Positions 34,594 to 43,121 of a stretch of DNA of 64,000 nt are shown here, one piece after another. The notes under the pieces are model-generated. The model was not told the DNA's origin, did not search any database, and worked only from the letters and a program-made list of their open reading frames with translations. Numbering within the stretch: position 1 is the first letter of the stretch; the number at the start of each line of letters is the position of its first letter. The position numbers were made by a program, and so were the translations under genes. Location: contig NZ_VAUV01000010.1 in the NCBI RefSeq assembly GCF_005780165.1, positions 62,001 through 126,000 on the forward strand, read 5' to 3'. Source of the DNA: Phragmitibacter flavus. Lineage in GTDB: Bacteria > Verrucomicrobiota > Verrucomicrobiia > Verrucomicrobiales > Verrucomicrobiaceae.

Positions 34594-34953
34594 GTGGTTG
34601 GCCTCGGGTGTTTCATATTCTTTTGGCTCGCCAGCCATAGCGCTTCCGAGAGGGATGTTTGGCCGCAGCTGATTGCAGTAGGTCTTGGATGTGCGATCAC
34701 CGCCTTTGTGATTTCGTTTCCAGGCCGAAGGCTGATCTGCTCGAGCTGCCCCAAGTCAATGGCGGCCTCGGCATTTTCCCTTGGCTTCATCTTCAGCACA
34801 TTGATCTCCATACTCAGTTGGTTTGACGATGACGGATTGTGGAAGGTCCCAGCGTTTTGGTTTCCGATCACAATGGCTGTTTTTGCTCTATCATATTGGG
34901 GGAGCACGGTCGGTTCCATAGAACTTTCACGACGCGAACGAAACAAGTCTTGA
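34594..34953 (+). CDS. Cassette 5: small membrane protein
   Basis: About 119 residues, mostly hydrophobic, with three or four membrane helices (VVGLGCFIFFWLASHS, LIAVGLGCAITAFVISF, AASAFSLGFIFSTLISIL, FWFPITMAVFALSYW). The frame is open back into attC site 4; GTG 34594 is the first start codon inside the cassette after the R' box. It ends in a basic tail (ELSRRERNKS). No family recognised. The following DNA lacks an intact attC, so this cassette seems fixed or its distal site decayed. Confidence 0.6.
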   Translation: MVGLGCFIFFWLASHSASERDVWPQLIAVGLGCAITAFVISFPGRRLICSSCPKSMAASAFSLGFIFSTLISILSWFDDDGLWKVPAFWFPITMAVFALSYWGSTVGSIELSRRERNKS

Positions 34954-35302
34954 GGTGATCCGCTTGACTACCGGCTAGACGTTCAAGCACGTCTATCCAT
35001 CCGCTCTTTCCCGCCAGATTCTCAAACACACTAAAGTCATCTCCTTCGATCCAGACTCCAATGCTCGACTTCCGCTCGGATGGCAAATCGGCATCGCCTC
35101 CGCCCGCTTGAATTTGGGACGCGCGCAGCGCATCCCTACCGTTTGTTTTCGAAAGAGCGGCAGAGGTGGGCAGAGACTGTGTTTTTGGTTCAAGGTGCGC
35201 CCTCATCGCCGTGATGGTTTGCAAATGATGAAGAGGACCCGAGCAGGTGCCCCCCTTTAAGCGATGGGGTAGAGCTTGCGAGTTTAGGATGATTTCGCTT
35301 GC
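34954..35302. other. Region right of the cassette array; REP-like palindrome
   Basis: No convincing gene in about 350 bases. GACGTTCAAGC at 34978-34988 looks like an isolated R' half of a decayed attC. GGGACGCGCGCAGCGCATCCC at 35116-35136 is an imperfect palindrome of REP type. A minus-strand frame (about 34930-35180) reads DADLPSERKSSIGVWIEGDD and FENLAGKSGWIDVLERLAG, unusually protein-like for a shadow, and may be a gene fragment. Confidence 0.5.
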
Positions 35303-37183
35303 ATGGGGTGGGGGTTGGATGTTCCGCTTGGGATTAAGAAGATGAACTTGCGGCGGCAACTCCAGGACATTGGTTCGATGGGAACAAGTTTATGGGGTCA
35401 TGCTCGCGATTTTCTGGCGACCAATCAGATTGAGCCGCTGATGCTGCCGCGCCATTTGCGGGGCTACCGGAAGGCGGATTTGAAAGCGGATTCGCGGGCG
35501 GGATTGACGACGGCGCTGCTGGCGTTTCCACAGGCGATGGCCTTTGCAGTGGTGGCGGGGTTGCCGCTGGTTTATGGGATCACCTGTTCGGCGGTGGCGG
35601 CGCTGGTGGCACCTTTGTTCAGCAGTTCGCGGCACACGATCCTGGGGCCAACGAATGCGACGGCGTTCATGATTTTCTCGTTCTTTGCGGCCAATCCGAG
35701 GATGGAGCCGGTGGAGCAGATGCCGATGCTGGTGTTTTTGGTGGGGGTGTTGCTGATGCTGGGATCGGTGTTGAGGGTCGCGGATCTGGCGCAATACATC
35801 AGTCGGACGGTGATGGTGGCTTACATCACCGGGGCGGCGGTGCAGATGATGGTGAATCAGTTGGTGCCGGCTTTGGGGGTGCAGATGGGGGATGGGCTGG
35901 CGCCTCGCACTTTCCTTGGGACGCTTTATCGGGTGGTGACAGAGATTCCGGCACTGAATTGGGCGAGTTTGTTGCTGACAGTGTTTTCGGTGGCGGGGTA
36001 TTTTGGATTGAAGCGGTTGCGTCCGAACTGGCCACGTTTTGCGATGGTGCTGGTGGCGTCGTCTTTGCTGGGGCTGTTGTTGAGCCGGCTGCATGCGCCG
36101 GTGGCGACTTTTTCAGAAGGGGTTTTTGATTGGGGCGACATGATTCCGCCGTTTCCGGATTTTACTTCGTGGAATGCGGCGGCGCAGTTCAGTCAGTTGT
36201 TTGGGGTGGCGGTGGCGGTGGCGTTTGTGTCGATGCTGGAAAGCAATGCGATGGCCAAGTCCCTGGCGTCGAGGGCAAACTACCGCGTGGATGGCAATCA
36301 GGACATGTTCAGTCTGGGGGCGTCGAATCTCGCGTGTGCTTATTTGAGTGGAATGCCGGCCAGCAATTCGCTGACACGGTCGGCTTTGAATTATGAGAGC
36401 GGAGCGAGGACGCCGATGTCGAGCATGATCAGTGGCGCGCTTTGTCTGGTTGGGGCGTTGGTGTTGGGACCGTTTATTCAATATGTGCCCAAGTCGGTGC
36501 TGGCGGCGTTGGTGATTTGTGTGGCGCTGTCGTTGATCAGCAAGCGCCAAATCCGGATTTGCATGCGGTCGACGAAGTCGGATGCGGTGGTGTTTGTGGT
36601 GACGTTTGCAGCGACGTTGATGGTGCCGTTGCATGTGGCGATTTTTACGGGCATTGGGTTGTCGGTGATGTTGTATATCCGCAAGGCGAGTCAGCCTTCG
36701 CTGGTGGAGTATACTTTCAATCAGGAAGGCAATCTGGCGGAGCTGGAGAATGCGGACCGGCAGCATCCATCGATCTCGATTGTGCATGTGGAGGGCGATT
36801 TGTTTTTTGGGGCGGCGGAGTTGTTCCGGACGCAGATTCAAAGGACGTGTTCCGATCCCAATCTGCGGATCATCATTTTGAGGCTGAAAAACGCGAGGCA
36901 TCTCGACGCCACCAGCGTCATGGCGTTGGAGGAGTTGATCAAAGTGATGCGGTCGAATGGACGGGACCTGATCGTGAGTGGCGCGATGAAGGATGTCTAC
37001 CGGGTGTTGCGGGATTCGGGGTTGATCGAGGTTCTAGGACGCGACAACATCTTCATGGGCAGCGCGGCCAATCCAAACATCTCAACCCGCAATGCGTTGA
37101 AGCGGGCGCAGGAAATTCTTGGGGTTAAAGAGGCAAACGTGCAGATCTACTACGATCCGCGGCATCAGGCGACGAAGGGCTAA
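35303..37183 (+). CDS. SulP family anion transporter with STAS domain
   Basis: Inner-membrane anion permease of 626 residues (SLC26/SulP). About a dozen hydrophobic helices span residues 60-460; the family signature region reads FPQAMAFAVVAGLPLVYGI, and SLASRANYRVDGNQDMFSLG with ACAYLSGMPASNSLTRSALN is the conserved core. Residues 500-610 are a cytoplasmic STAS domain (ISIVHVEGDLFFGAAELF, LRLKNARHLDATSVMALEEL). Substrates in this family include sulfate and bicarbonate; a bicarbonate role would suit the downstream carboxylase but that is only inference. ATG 35342 (MNLRRQLQD) is an alternative start. Confidence 0.9.
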   Translation: MGWGLDVPLGIKKMNLRRQLQDIGSMGTSLWGHARDFLATNQIEPLMLPRHLRGYRKADLKADSRAGLTTALLAFPQAMAFAVVAGLPLVYGITCSAVAALVAPLFSSSRHTILGPTNATAFMIFSFFAANPRMEPVEQMPMLVFLVGVLLMLGSVLRVADLAQYISRTVMVAYITGAAVQMMVNQLVPALGVQMGDGLAPRTFLGTLYRVVTEIPALNWASLLLTVFSVAGYFGLKRLRPNWPRFAMVLVASSLLGLLLSRLHAPVATFSEGVFDWGDMIPPFPDFTSWNAAAQFSQLFGVAVAVAFVSMLESNAMAKSLASRANYRVDGNQDMFSLGASNLACAYLSGMPASNSLTRSALNYESGARTPMSSMISGALCLVGALVLGPFIQYVPKSVLAALVICVALSLISKRQIRICMRSTKSDAVVFVVTFAATLMVPLHVAIFTGIGLSVMLYIRKASQPSLVEYTFNQEGNLAELENADRQHPSISIVHVEGDLFFGAAELFRTQIQRTCSDPNLRIIILRLKNARHLDATSVMALEELIKVMRSNGRDLIVSGAMKDVYRVLRDSGLIEVLGRDNIFMGSAANPNISTRNALKRAQEILGVKEANVQIYYDPRHQATKG

Positions 37184-37257
37184 CATTGTTGGGCAAGAGG
37201 GAGTCCGTCTTATCGGTGAACCCTGAGTTTCATACGATGAAACGTTGCGGCGAATCC

Positions 37258-37274
37258 TTGGCATGGGCAGTGCT
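37258..37274 (+). promoter_or_regulatory. Candidate sigma-54 promoter (-24/-12)
   Basis: TTGGCATGGGCAGTGCT has GG and GC dinucleotides exactly ten bases apart, as in the RpoN consensus TGGCACG-N4-TTGC, with mismatches at TGGCATG and GTGC. It would start transcription about 60 bases before the substrate-binding protein gene. RpoN control is common for nitrogen-scavenging operons. No activator site was identified. Confidence 0.35.
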
Positions 37275-37333
37275 CTGATGAATGGAAGTCATCTATATTT
37301 GCACCCAAACCTCAATCGAAAGGATTTGTCATC

Positions 37334-38323
37334 ATGCTGAAAAGATATCTGCTTAAAGTCGGTCTCACCATGTCCCTCGCGCTTGCCTGCTCAGCATTTC
37401 ACGCGATGGGTGCCCCTTTGAAAATCGGATATTCAGACTGGCCGGGTTGGGTGGCCTGGGAGATTGGCATCAAAAAAGGCTGGTTCAAGGAAGCGGGGGT
37501 TGAGGTGGAGTTTGTGTGGATGGATTACGTGAAATCGATGGAGGCTTATGCGGCCGGTCAGTTGGACGGCGTGACGATGACCAACGGCGACGCCTTGGTC
37601 ACGGGAGCTACTGGGAAACCTTCGGTGGCAATTGTGATCAATGACTTTTCGAACGGAAACGACATGATTGTGGCGAAGCCGGGGATCGAGTCGTTGAAGG
37701 ACATGAAGGGCAAGACCATTGCGCTGGAAGAGGGATTTGTGGAGCACCTGTTGTTGCTGAAGGGCCTTGAGTTGAATGGAATGGCGGAAGGCGACATCAC
37801 GATCAAAAACACGCCGACCAACAGCACCCCCCAGGTGTTTGCTTCCGGTGAGGTGGATGCGATCGGGGCATGGCAACCGAATTCGGGGCAGGCGCTCAAG
37901 CTGGTAGCGGGATCGAAGGCGATCTTCACTTCCAAGGATGTTCCCGGATTGATTTATGATGCGCTGTATGTGGATCGCGACAGCCTGAAAAGTCGTCGTG
38001 AAGAGTGGCTGAAGGTGGCCAAGGTGTGGAACAAAATTGTCGAATACATGGCGGATGACGACAATCTTGATGATGCACTGGAAATTCTGGCGGGTCGTGT
38101 GGGAGTCACTCCTGCGGAATATGAGCCGTTGCTTGCCGGAACCAAGCTGTTAAGTGCTGAAGAGGCGCTAAAAGTGTGGGAGAAAGCGGACGGTTTGGGG
38201 TCGATCTATGGATCTTCAAAAGTGGTGGATGACTTCAATGTGAAGTTTGGGGTGTATGCCAAACCCGCAGATATCGCCGCTTACATCGACCCTTCCATCG
38301 CGAAGGAAGCGTTGGGCAAATAG
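37334..38323 (+). CDS. ABC transporter substrate-binding protein, NitT/TauT type (guanidine/urea-linked)
   Basis: Periplasmic solute-binding protein of 329 residues. Signal peptide [20 protein letters not shown]. The mature part has the NMT1/NitT fold: [58 protein letters not shown] and [15 protein letters not shown]. The opening [11 protein letters not shown] is typical of members found next to urea-carboxylase genes. It should deliver guanidinium or a related compound to the permease encoded five bases downstream. AAAGGA eleven bases before the ATG is a fair ribosome-binding site. Confidence 0.88.
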   Translation: MLKRYLLKVGLTMSLALACSAFHAMGAPLKIGYSDWPGWVAWEIGIKKGWFKEAGVEVEFVWMDYVKSMEAYAAGQLDGVTMTNGDALVTGATGKPSVAIVINDFSNGNDMIVAKPGIESLKDMKGKTIALEEGFVEHLLLLKGLELNGMAEGDITIKNTPTNSTPQVFASGEVDAIGAWQPNSGQALKLVAGSKAIFTSKDVPGLIYDALYVDRDSLKSRREEWLKVAKVWNKIVEYMADDDNLDDALEILAGRVGVTPAEYEPLLAGTKLLSAEEALKVWEKADGLGSIYGSSKVVDDFNVKFGVYAKPADIAAYIDPSIAKEALGK

Positions 38324-38328
38324 GCAGC

Positions 38329-39864
38329 TTGGATGGCAAACCCCACCCACCCTCTCCTGTTGTGGCGACTTCTTCTGGCAGACATTGGTTTGGGGTCCGC
38401 AAGGATTTGGATCAGCAGCGCAGTTCGCTGTTGATGGCGCTGTCCTTTTTGCTGCCGCTGCTGATTTGGTGTATCGCCTCCTACGGCCCCTGGTGGGAGG
38501 TGGCTCACCAAGTGCAGATCTCTGCGGAAAGTCCGCGTTTGCAGAGCATCTACATTGTGGGCAACCGGCTCGAACCGGGAACCTGGGAGGAGTTTCAAAA
38601 CGCCATCAAGCTGGACAATGAAGAGATCTTGAAGGCGAAAGAAAGCCGGACGCCATTGGAAAGCAGCACGCGGCAGAACAAGAAGGTGCTGCGGCAAATT
38701 TATCAACCTGCCATGATCAATGGCTGGCTGGCACGCGGTCAGGAAACGGATGATGAGGCCATTCGACAAGTATGGTTGAAACTGGCGGCGGGGGAGCTGA
38801 CGGCAGGCAGACAGGAGATCTCCAGTGAGAACCTCGAGATCGTCAAGGAGAACGCGAAACTTTTGCAGGCATCAGGTGCAGAGTGGCCGACGCAATCATT
38901 GTTGAAATTGTTGCCTGAGGCATCGGAGGAAGTGGCGAGGCCGGTGTATCTGGTGCCGCCGGATGTGGTGGCGACGTCGTTCTGGAAAGGCATTACGGCA
39001 ACCAAGCCGGAGGCGACCGAATCTGGGGATGAGGGGGCGATGAAGAAGACCTTGCTGGAGAGATATGCAGAGTCGTGGCGAACGATTGTGCTGGGGTTTT
39101 TGCTGGCGATCGTGATCGCGGTGCCGCTAGGCTTGCTGGCGGGGACTTATGATTTTTTCTCCAAGCTGTTTGAGCCGTTCGTGAATTTTTTCAGTTACAT
39201 GCCGGCTCCGGCTTTCGGGGTGGTGTTGATGGCGATCTTCGGGTTGGATTCTGGTCCGAAGATCATGCTGGTGTGTTTGGGCACTTTGCCAGGAGCGGTG
39301 TTGATGCTGGCAAAAACGACGCGGCGGCTTGATGGGGCATTGCTGGAGGCGGCGCAAACCTTGGGGGCGAATCAGCGTCAGATGCTGGCGAATGTGGTGG
39401 TGCCGGGAGTGTTGCCGAATTTATACAATGACTTGAGGCTCCTATTCGGCACGGCCTGGACCTGGTTGGTGATTGCGGAGTTGCTTGGGTTTAAAAGCGG
39501 ACTGGCTGAGGTGATCGATACCCATGGACGACGGTTTCAATTTGAGATCGTTTATCCTGCGATTTTGATGATTGGGCTCTCGGGTTTCATTATGGATCAA
39601 TTGCTCGGATTTTTAGGACGGTTTTTCTTTCCATGGGTCGACCAGCCTGCGCAGGGTTTCTTGGCTTCGATCTCCAGCAAGATTGCCGGTGGTTTGCGTC
39701 GTTTGACGGCAACCAAAGAAGCAGCACCAACCGCCACCGCGGCCATCGAAGCAGAAGAGGCCGCCAAGGCAGCCCTGACTTTGCAAAGCACCGAGCCTCC
39801 TGAAGAACCTGAAGAAGAATCCGAGGCCACGCTTGGTGCCGTCGCGAAAAAATCTGAGCCATGA
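38329..39864 (+). CDS. ABC transporter permease with large periplasmic insert
   Basis: Permease of the BPD_transp_1 family, up to 511 residues versus about 260 for ordinary NitT/TauT permeases. After the first helix ([19 protein letters not shown]) comes a hydrophilic insert of roughly 170 residues, then five helices with the EAA-type loop [20 protein letters not shown] and [15 protein letters not shown], and an Ala/Glu-rich cytoplasmic tail of about 60 residues. The open frame begins with TTG 38329; GTG 38362 and ATG 38434 are alternatives. The stop overlaps the ATPase start (ATGA at 39861-39864). Confidence 0.85.
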   Translation: MDGKPHPPSPVVATSSGRHWFGVRKDLDQQRSSLLMALSFLLPLLIWCIASYGPWWEVAHQVQISAESPRLQSIYIVGNRLEPGTWEEFQNAIKLDNEEILKAKESRTPLESSTRQNKKVLRQIYQPAMINGWLARGQETDDEAIRQVWLKLAAGELTAGRQEISSENLEIVKENAKLLQASGAEWPTQSLLKLLPEASEEVARPVYLVPPDVVATSFWKGITATKPEATESGDEGAMKKTLLERYAESWRTIVLGFLLAIVIAVPLGLLAGTYDFFSKLFEPFVNFFSYMPAPAFGVVLMAIFGLDSGPKIMLVCLGTLPGAVLMLAKTTRRLDGALLEAAQTLGANQRQMLANVVVPGVLPNLYNDLRLLFGTAWTWLVIAELLGFKSGLAEVIDTHGRRFQFEIVYPAILMIGLSGFIMDQLLGFLGRFFFPWVDQPAQGFLASISSKIAGGLRRLTATKEAAPTATAAIEAEEAAKAALTLQSTEPPEEPEEESEATLGAVAKKSEP

Positions 39865-40760
39865 TTGCCACCGTTTCCTATCACGAACAGTCTCCCGCCG
39901 TCAAAGCTCGGTTCGACCGCTTGAAAGCGCGTCCGCATTTGCTGGAAATATCGGGGCTGTATAAACGCTTTCAGTCAAAGGCGGGGGAGGTGACGGCGTT
40001 GCAAAACATCAATTTGAATGTGCATCGGCGTGAGTTCATGTGCGTGCTGGGTCAGTCGGGCTGCGGCAAGTCGACGTTGATCCGAATCCTGGCAGGTCTG
40101 GAGACGCCCAGCGAAGGTCAGGTGCTGGTGGATGGCAAGCCGGTCACGGGGCCTGGACGCGATCGGGGCATGGTGTTTCAAAGTTACTCGTTGTTCCCCT
40201 GGTTGTCGGTGAAGGAGAACGTGATGTTTGGTCCGCGCATGGCGGGCAAGGATCGCAGCACCAATGAGGCCGAGGCACGGCAGTGGCTGGCGCTGGTGGG
40301 CCTCGATAAGTTTGAGGATTCGTATCCGCATCAGTTGAGCGGCGGGATGAAACAACGGGCGGCGATTGCTCGCGCGCTGGCGAATGGTCCGCGCATCCTG
40401 TTGATGGACGAACCGTTTGGGGCGCTTGATCCACAGACGCGTCAGCAAATGCAGGCTTATCTTCTGCAGATTTGGAAAAACATCGACATCACCATTTTCT
40501 TCATCACGCATGATCTGGACGAGGCGATTTTTTTGTCGGATCGCATTCTGGTGCTGGACCCGAGACCGGGAAGGGTGAGGGAGATTGTCGAAGTGCCAGT
40601 GCCGCGTCCGAGAGACCATGAACAATTGCGTTCCCCTGAGTTCCTGGCGACGAAACGTCATCTGGAAACGATCATTCACCCAGAGGACACGCATGAAAAA
40701 CCGCAGTTGGACAAGCTGCCGATGCTGCGCATGACAGAAGCGGGGGATGATGTGGAGTGA
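39861..40760 (+). CDS. ABC transporter ATP-binding protein, NitT/TauT type
   Basis: A 299-residue ATPase energising the upstream permease. Walker [11 protein letters not shown]-loop [12 protein letters not shown], signature LSGGMKQR, Walker [13 protein letters not shown] and H-loop [12 protein letters not shown] are all present. The first 30 residues are an extra basic leader before the domain start [11 protein letters not shown]. Family members import nitrate, taurine, aliphatic sulfonates, urea or guanidine; context favours guanidine. It ends the transporter operon; 93 bases with an operator-like palindrome separate it from the regulator gene. Confidence 0.93.
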   Translation: MIATVSYHEQSPAVKARFDRLKARPHLLEISGLYKRFQSKAGEVTALQNINLNVHRREFMCVLGQSGCGKSTLIRILAGLETPSEGQVLVDGKPVTGPGRDRGMVFQSYSLFPWLSVKENVMFGPRMAGKDRSTNEAEARQWLALVGLDKFEDSYPHQLSGGMKQRAAIARALANGPRILLMDEPFGALDPQTRQQMQAYLLQIWKNIDITIFFITHDLDEAIFLSDRILVLDPRPGRVREIVEVPVPRPRDHEQLRSPEFLATKRHLETIIHPEDTHEKPQLDKLPMLRMTEAGDDVE

Positions 40761-40795
40761 GTCGATGGTATGAGCATATGACCGTTAAACCGCAA

Positions 40796-40827
40796 TCGTC
40801 ATACTATTCTTGTAAAGAGTATGACGA
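40796..40827 (+). promoter_or_regulatory. Palindromic operator candidate for the NikR-like regulator
   Basis: TCGTCATACT and AGTATGACGA form a perfect 10-bp inverted repeat with a 12-base spacer, 26 bases before the regulator ATG. The half-site contains TCATAC/GTATGA, the sequence bound by E. coli NikR (GTATGA-N16-TCATAC), though here the arms point the other way with a 14-base gap. This supports autoregulation and control of the genes downstream. Confidence 0.65.
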
Positions 40828-40853
40828 GAGGAGTTTCGGTGTTACTTTAGGTC

Positions 40854-41372
40854 ATGCCAGTCACATCGCCTACACCACCACCGACGGAAGTCAGCGTCAG
40901 CTCCCGGCAAAGCGAAAATGTTCAGCGGATCACCATCTCGTTGCCCGACGAGTTGTTTCGTCAGTTCGAAAACATGCTGGAGGAACGTGGTTTTGCCAAT
41001 CGTTCCCAGGCAATCTCGGAGATCTTGAATCAGCACATTTCAGACTACTACAGCTTCAAGGGCAATCGTGTGATGGCGGGGACCCTGACCTTGCTTTACG
41101 AACATCGCAAACCTGGCTTGATGCAGCAGCTGGCGGACATTCAGCATCATCATGTGAACGAGGTGATCAGTTCTTTCCGGGTGTTGCTGGAAAATCATCA
41201 CACCATGGATGTGATCCTGATGCAGGGACCGGCGAATGTGTTGCGTGCGATCACCAATCGTTTTCTTGCCTGCAAAGGCGTGCAGGCGGGGCGGCTCAAT
41301 CTGACGCGCACGGTGATGCCTCCAATTCACGCGAAGCATGGCGGTGTCGAAGCGTCCACGGCGGAAGCTTGA
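40854..41372 (+). CDS. NikR-like ribbon-helix-helix regulator lacking nickel ligands
   Basis: A 172-residue repressor-like protein. An extra N-terminal tail of about 22 residues is followed by an RHH DNA-binding domain (VQRITISLPDELFRQFENML, RGFANRSQAISEILNQ) and a NikR-type ACT-like domain (AGTLTLLYEHRKPGLMQQLA, QHHHVNEVISSFRVLLEN). Aligned without gaps to E. coli NikR, ligand H76 is kept (H98) but H87, H89 and C95 become R109, L111 and T117. High-affinity nickel binding is therefore unlikely. Lying between the transporter and the UAAP/carboxylase genes, it probably senses the pathway substrate or product. Confidence 0.85.
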   Translation: MPVTSPTPPPTEVSVSSRQSENVQRITISLPDELFRQFENMLEERGFANRSQAISEILNQHISDYYSFKGNRVMAGTLTLLYEHRKPGLMQQLADIQHHHVNEVISSFRVLLENHHTMDVILMQGPANVLRAITNRFLACKGVQAGRLNLTRTVMPPIHAKHGGVEASTAEA

Positions 41373-41407
41373 TTTAGTTTAATTCAATTTACGGATCGAT
41401 TTGTCAC

Positions 41408-42129
<722 letters not shown>

Positions 42130-42133
<4 letters not shown>

Positions 42134-42762
42134 TCGAGTCGACTTATCAATCAACCCATGCGGTGCATGACGAGGTGGTGCTCGCGGGCGATCACTGGGT
42201 GCATGAGATCAAGGCGGGACAAACGTTTCGCATTGAAGACCTGGAGGGGAATCAGGCGGCGGACACGCTGTTCTACAACGCGCATGATCCGGAAGAACGT
42301 TACAGCGCGAGCGACACGATTCGGGTGCAGCGGGCGTTGTATTTAAGCACGGGAACGAAGCTGATTTCCAATCGCGGGCGGACCATGTTGACCATCACGG
42401 CGGATACTTGTGGCAGACATGATACCCTGGGCGGGGCGTGTTCCAGGGAGAGCAATGTGATGCGGTATGCGTTTGATCGGGAACCGATGCATGCATGCCG
42501 GGACATTTTTATTCGCGGCATCCAGTGCTGGTGCCATGACATGAACAAGCGTGATCTTGCGTGCAACATCAATTTCTTCATGAACGTGCCGGTAACGCCG
42601 GAAGGTGGACTTAGTTTTGCGGATGGGGTTTCCGGTCCAGGGAGATATGTGGAGATGAAGGCGGAGATGGACGTGATGTGTTTGATCTCCAACTGCCCGC
42701 AGTTAAACAATCCGTGTAACGCCTACAACCCTACACCAGTGAGGGTTCTTCTATGGGAATGA
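42130..42762 (+). CDS. DUF1989 protein UAAP2, carboxyguanidine deiminase subunit
   Basis: A 210-residue partner of UAAP1. The family core is almost fully conserved: [84 protein letters not shown] and [20 protein letters not shown]. The histidines and cysteines in these motifs are candidates for metal or catalytic roles. Overlaps on both sides (UAAP1 by four bases, SMR gene by ten) show tight operon organisation. Older annotations linked it to urea degradation; the guanidine role comes from later work on the family. Confidence 0.93.
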
Positions 42763-43082
42763 TCAGCTGGATCTATTTGCTGTCGGCGGCGGTGTTCGAG
42801 GCGATGTATGGCATTGGCCTGTATTACTCGAAAGGGTTTACCGTGTTATGGGCTTCGGTGTTTGCCGTCATCTCGGGCATCGCCACGACCATTCTGCTTG
42901 GCCTTGCGATGAAGGGTTTGCCGGTGGGTGTTTCTTTTGTGGTGTGGAGTGGACTGGCGGCGGTGGGAACGGCGATTTATGGGATGACCGTGCTGGGGGA
43001 ATCGCATGGAGCGATACGCATCTCGATGATGTTGTTGATCCTGGCAGGGGTGGTGGGGCTGAAGTTCAGCAGCGCTTCATAG
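42753..43082 (+). CDS. SMR family transporter, Gdx (guanidinium exporter) type
   Basis: A 109-residue four-helix small multidrug resistance protein. The first helix has the proton-coupling glutamate ([19 protein letters not shown]), and [20 protein letters not shown] matches the Gdx subgroup pattern PIGTAYAIWTGIGALGA of guanidinium exporters more than the EmrE subgroup. Gdx proteins exchange guanidinium for protons and keep internal levels tolerable. The gene overlaps UAAP2 by ten bases and is followed after 39 bases by the carboxylase, so import, breakdown and export genes are co-located. Confidence 0.87.
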   Translation: MGMISWIYLLSAAVFEAMYGIGLYYSKGFTVLWASVFAVISGIATTILLGLAMKGLPVGVSFVVWSGLAAVGTAIYGMTVLGESHGAIRISMMLLILAGVVGLKFSSAS

Positions 43083-43121
43083 GTGGTTAAGTTTTTGAGT
43101 TCAATTTTTTAGATATCCATT

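Larger units (their letters stand above)
31450..34953 (+). mobile_element. Integron cassette array without integrase (CALIN)
   Basis: Five short genes on one strand are separated by four attC-like sites with long imperfect stems whose left arms carry unpaired A residues, as attC extrahelical bases do. Cassette starts (R' boxes) and their own closing R'' boxes are complementary: GTTCTGC with GCAGAAC (cassette 1), GTTCGCC with GGCGAAT (cassette 3, one mismatch), GTTCGAC with GTCGAAC (cassette 4); cassette 2 fits with one base missing. This pairing is expected only if each segment once circularised. No tyrosine recombinase of IntI type lies in the window. The last cassette (from 34573) has no intact closing attC. 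Confidence 0.85.

Noticed and set aside
31450-34953. Transposon or insertion sequence explaining the repeated inverted sequences
   Set aside because: No transposase, no terminal inverted repeats enclosing the region and no target duplication; the repeats lie between genes and have attC anatomy.
37184-37333. Guanidine riboswitch upstream of the transporter operon
   Set aside because: I looked for the ykkC (guanidine-I) core and for two ACGR-loop hairpins (guanidine-II). Only one hairpin, GTTTCATACGATGAAAC at 37227-37243, contains ACGA, with no second one, so the evidence is insufficient.
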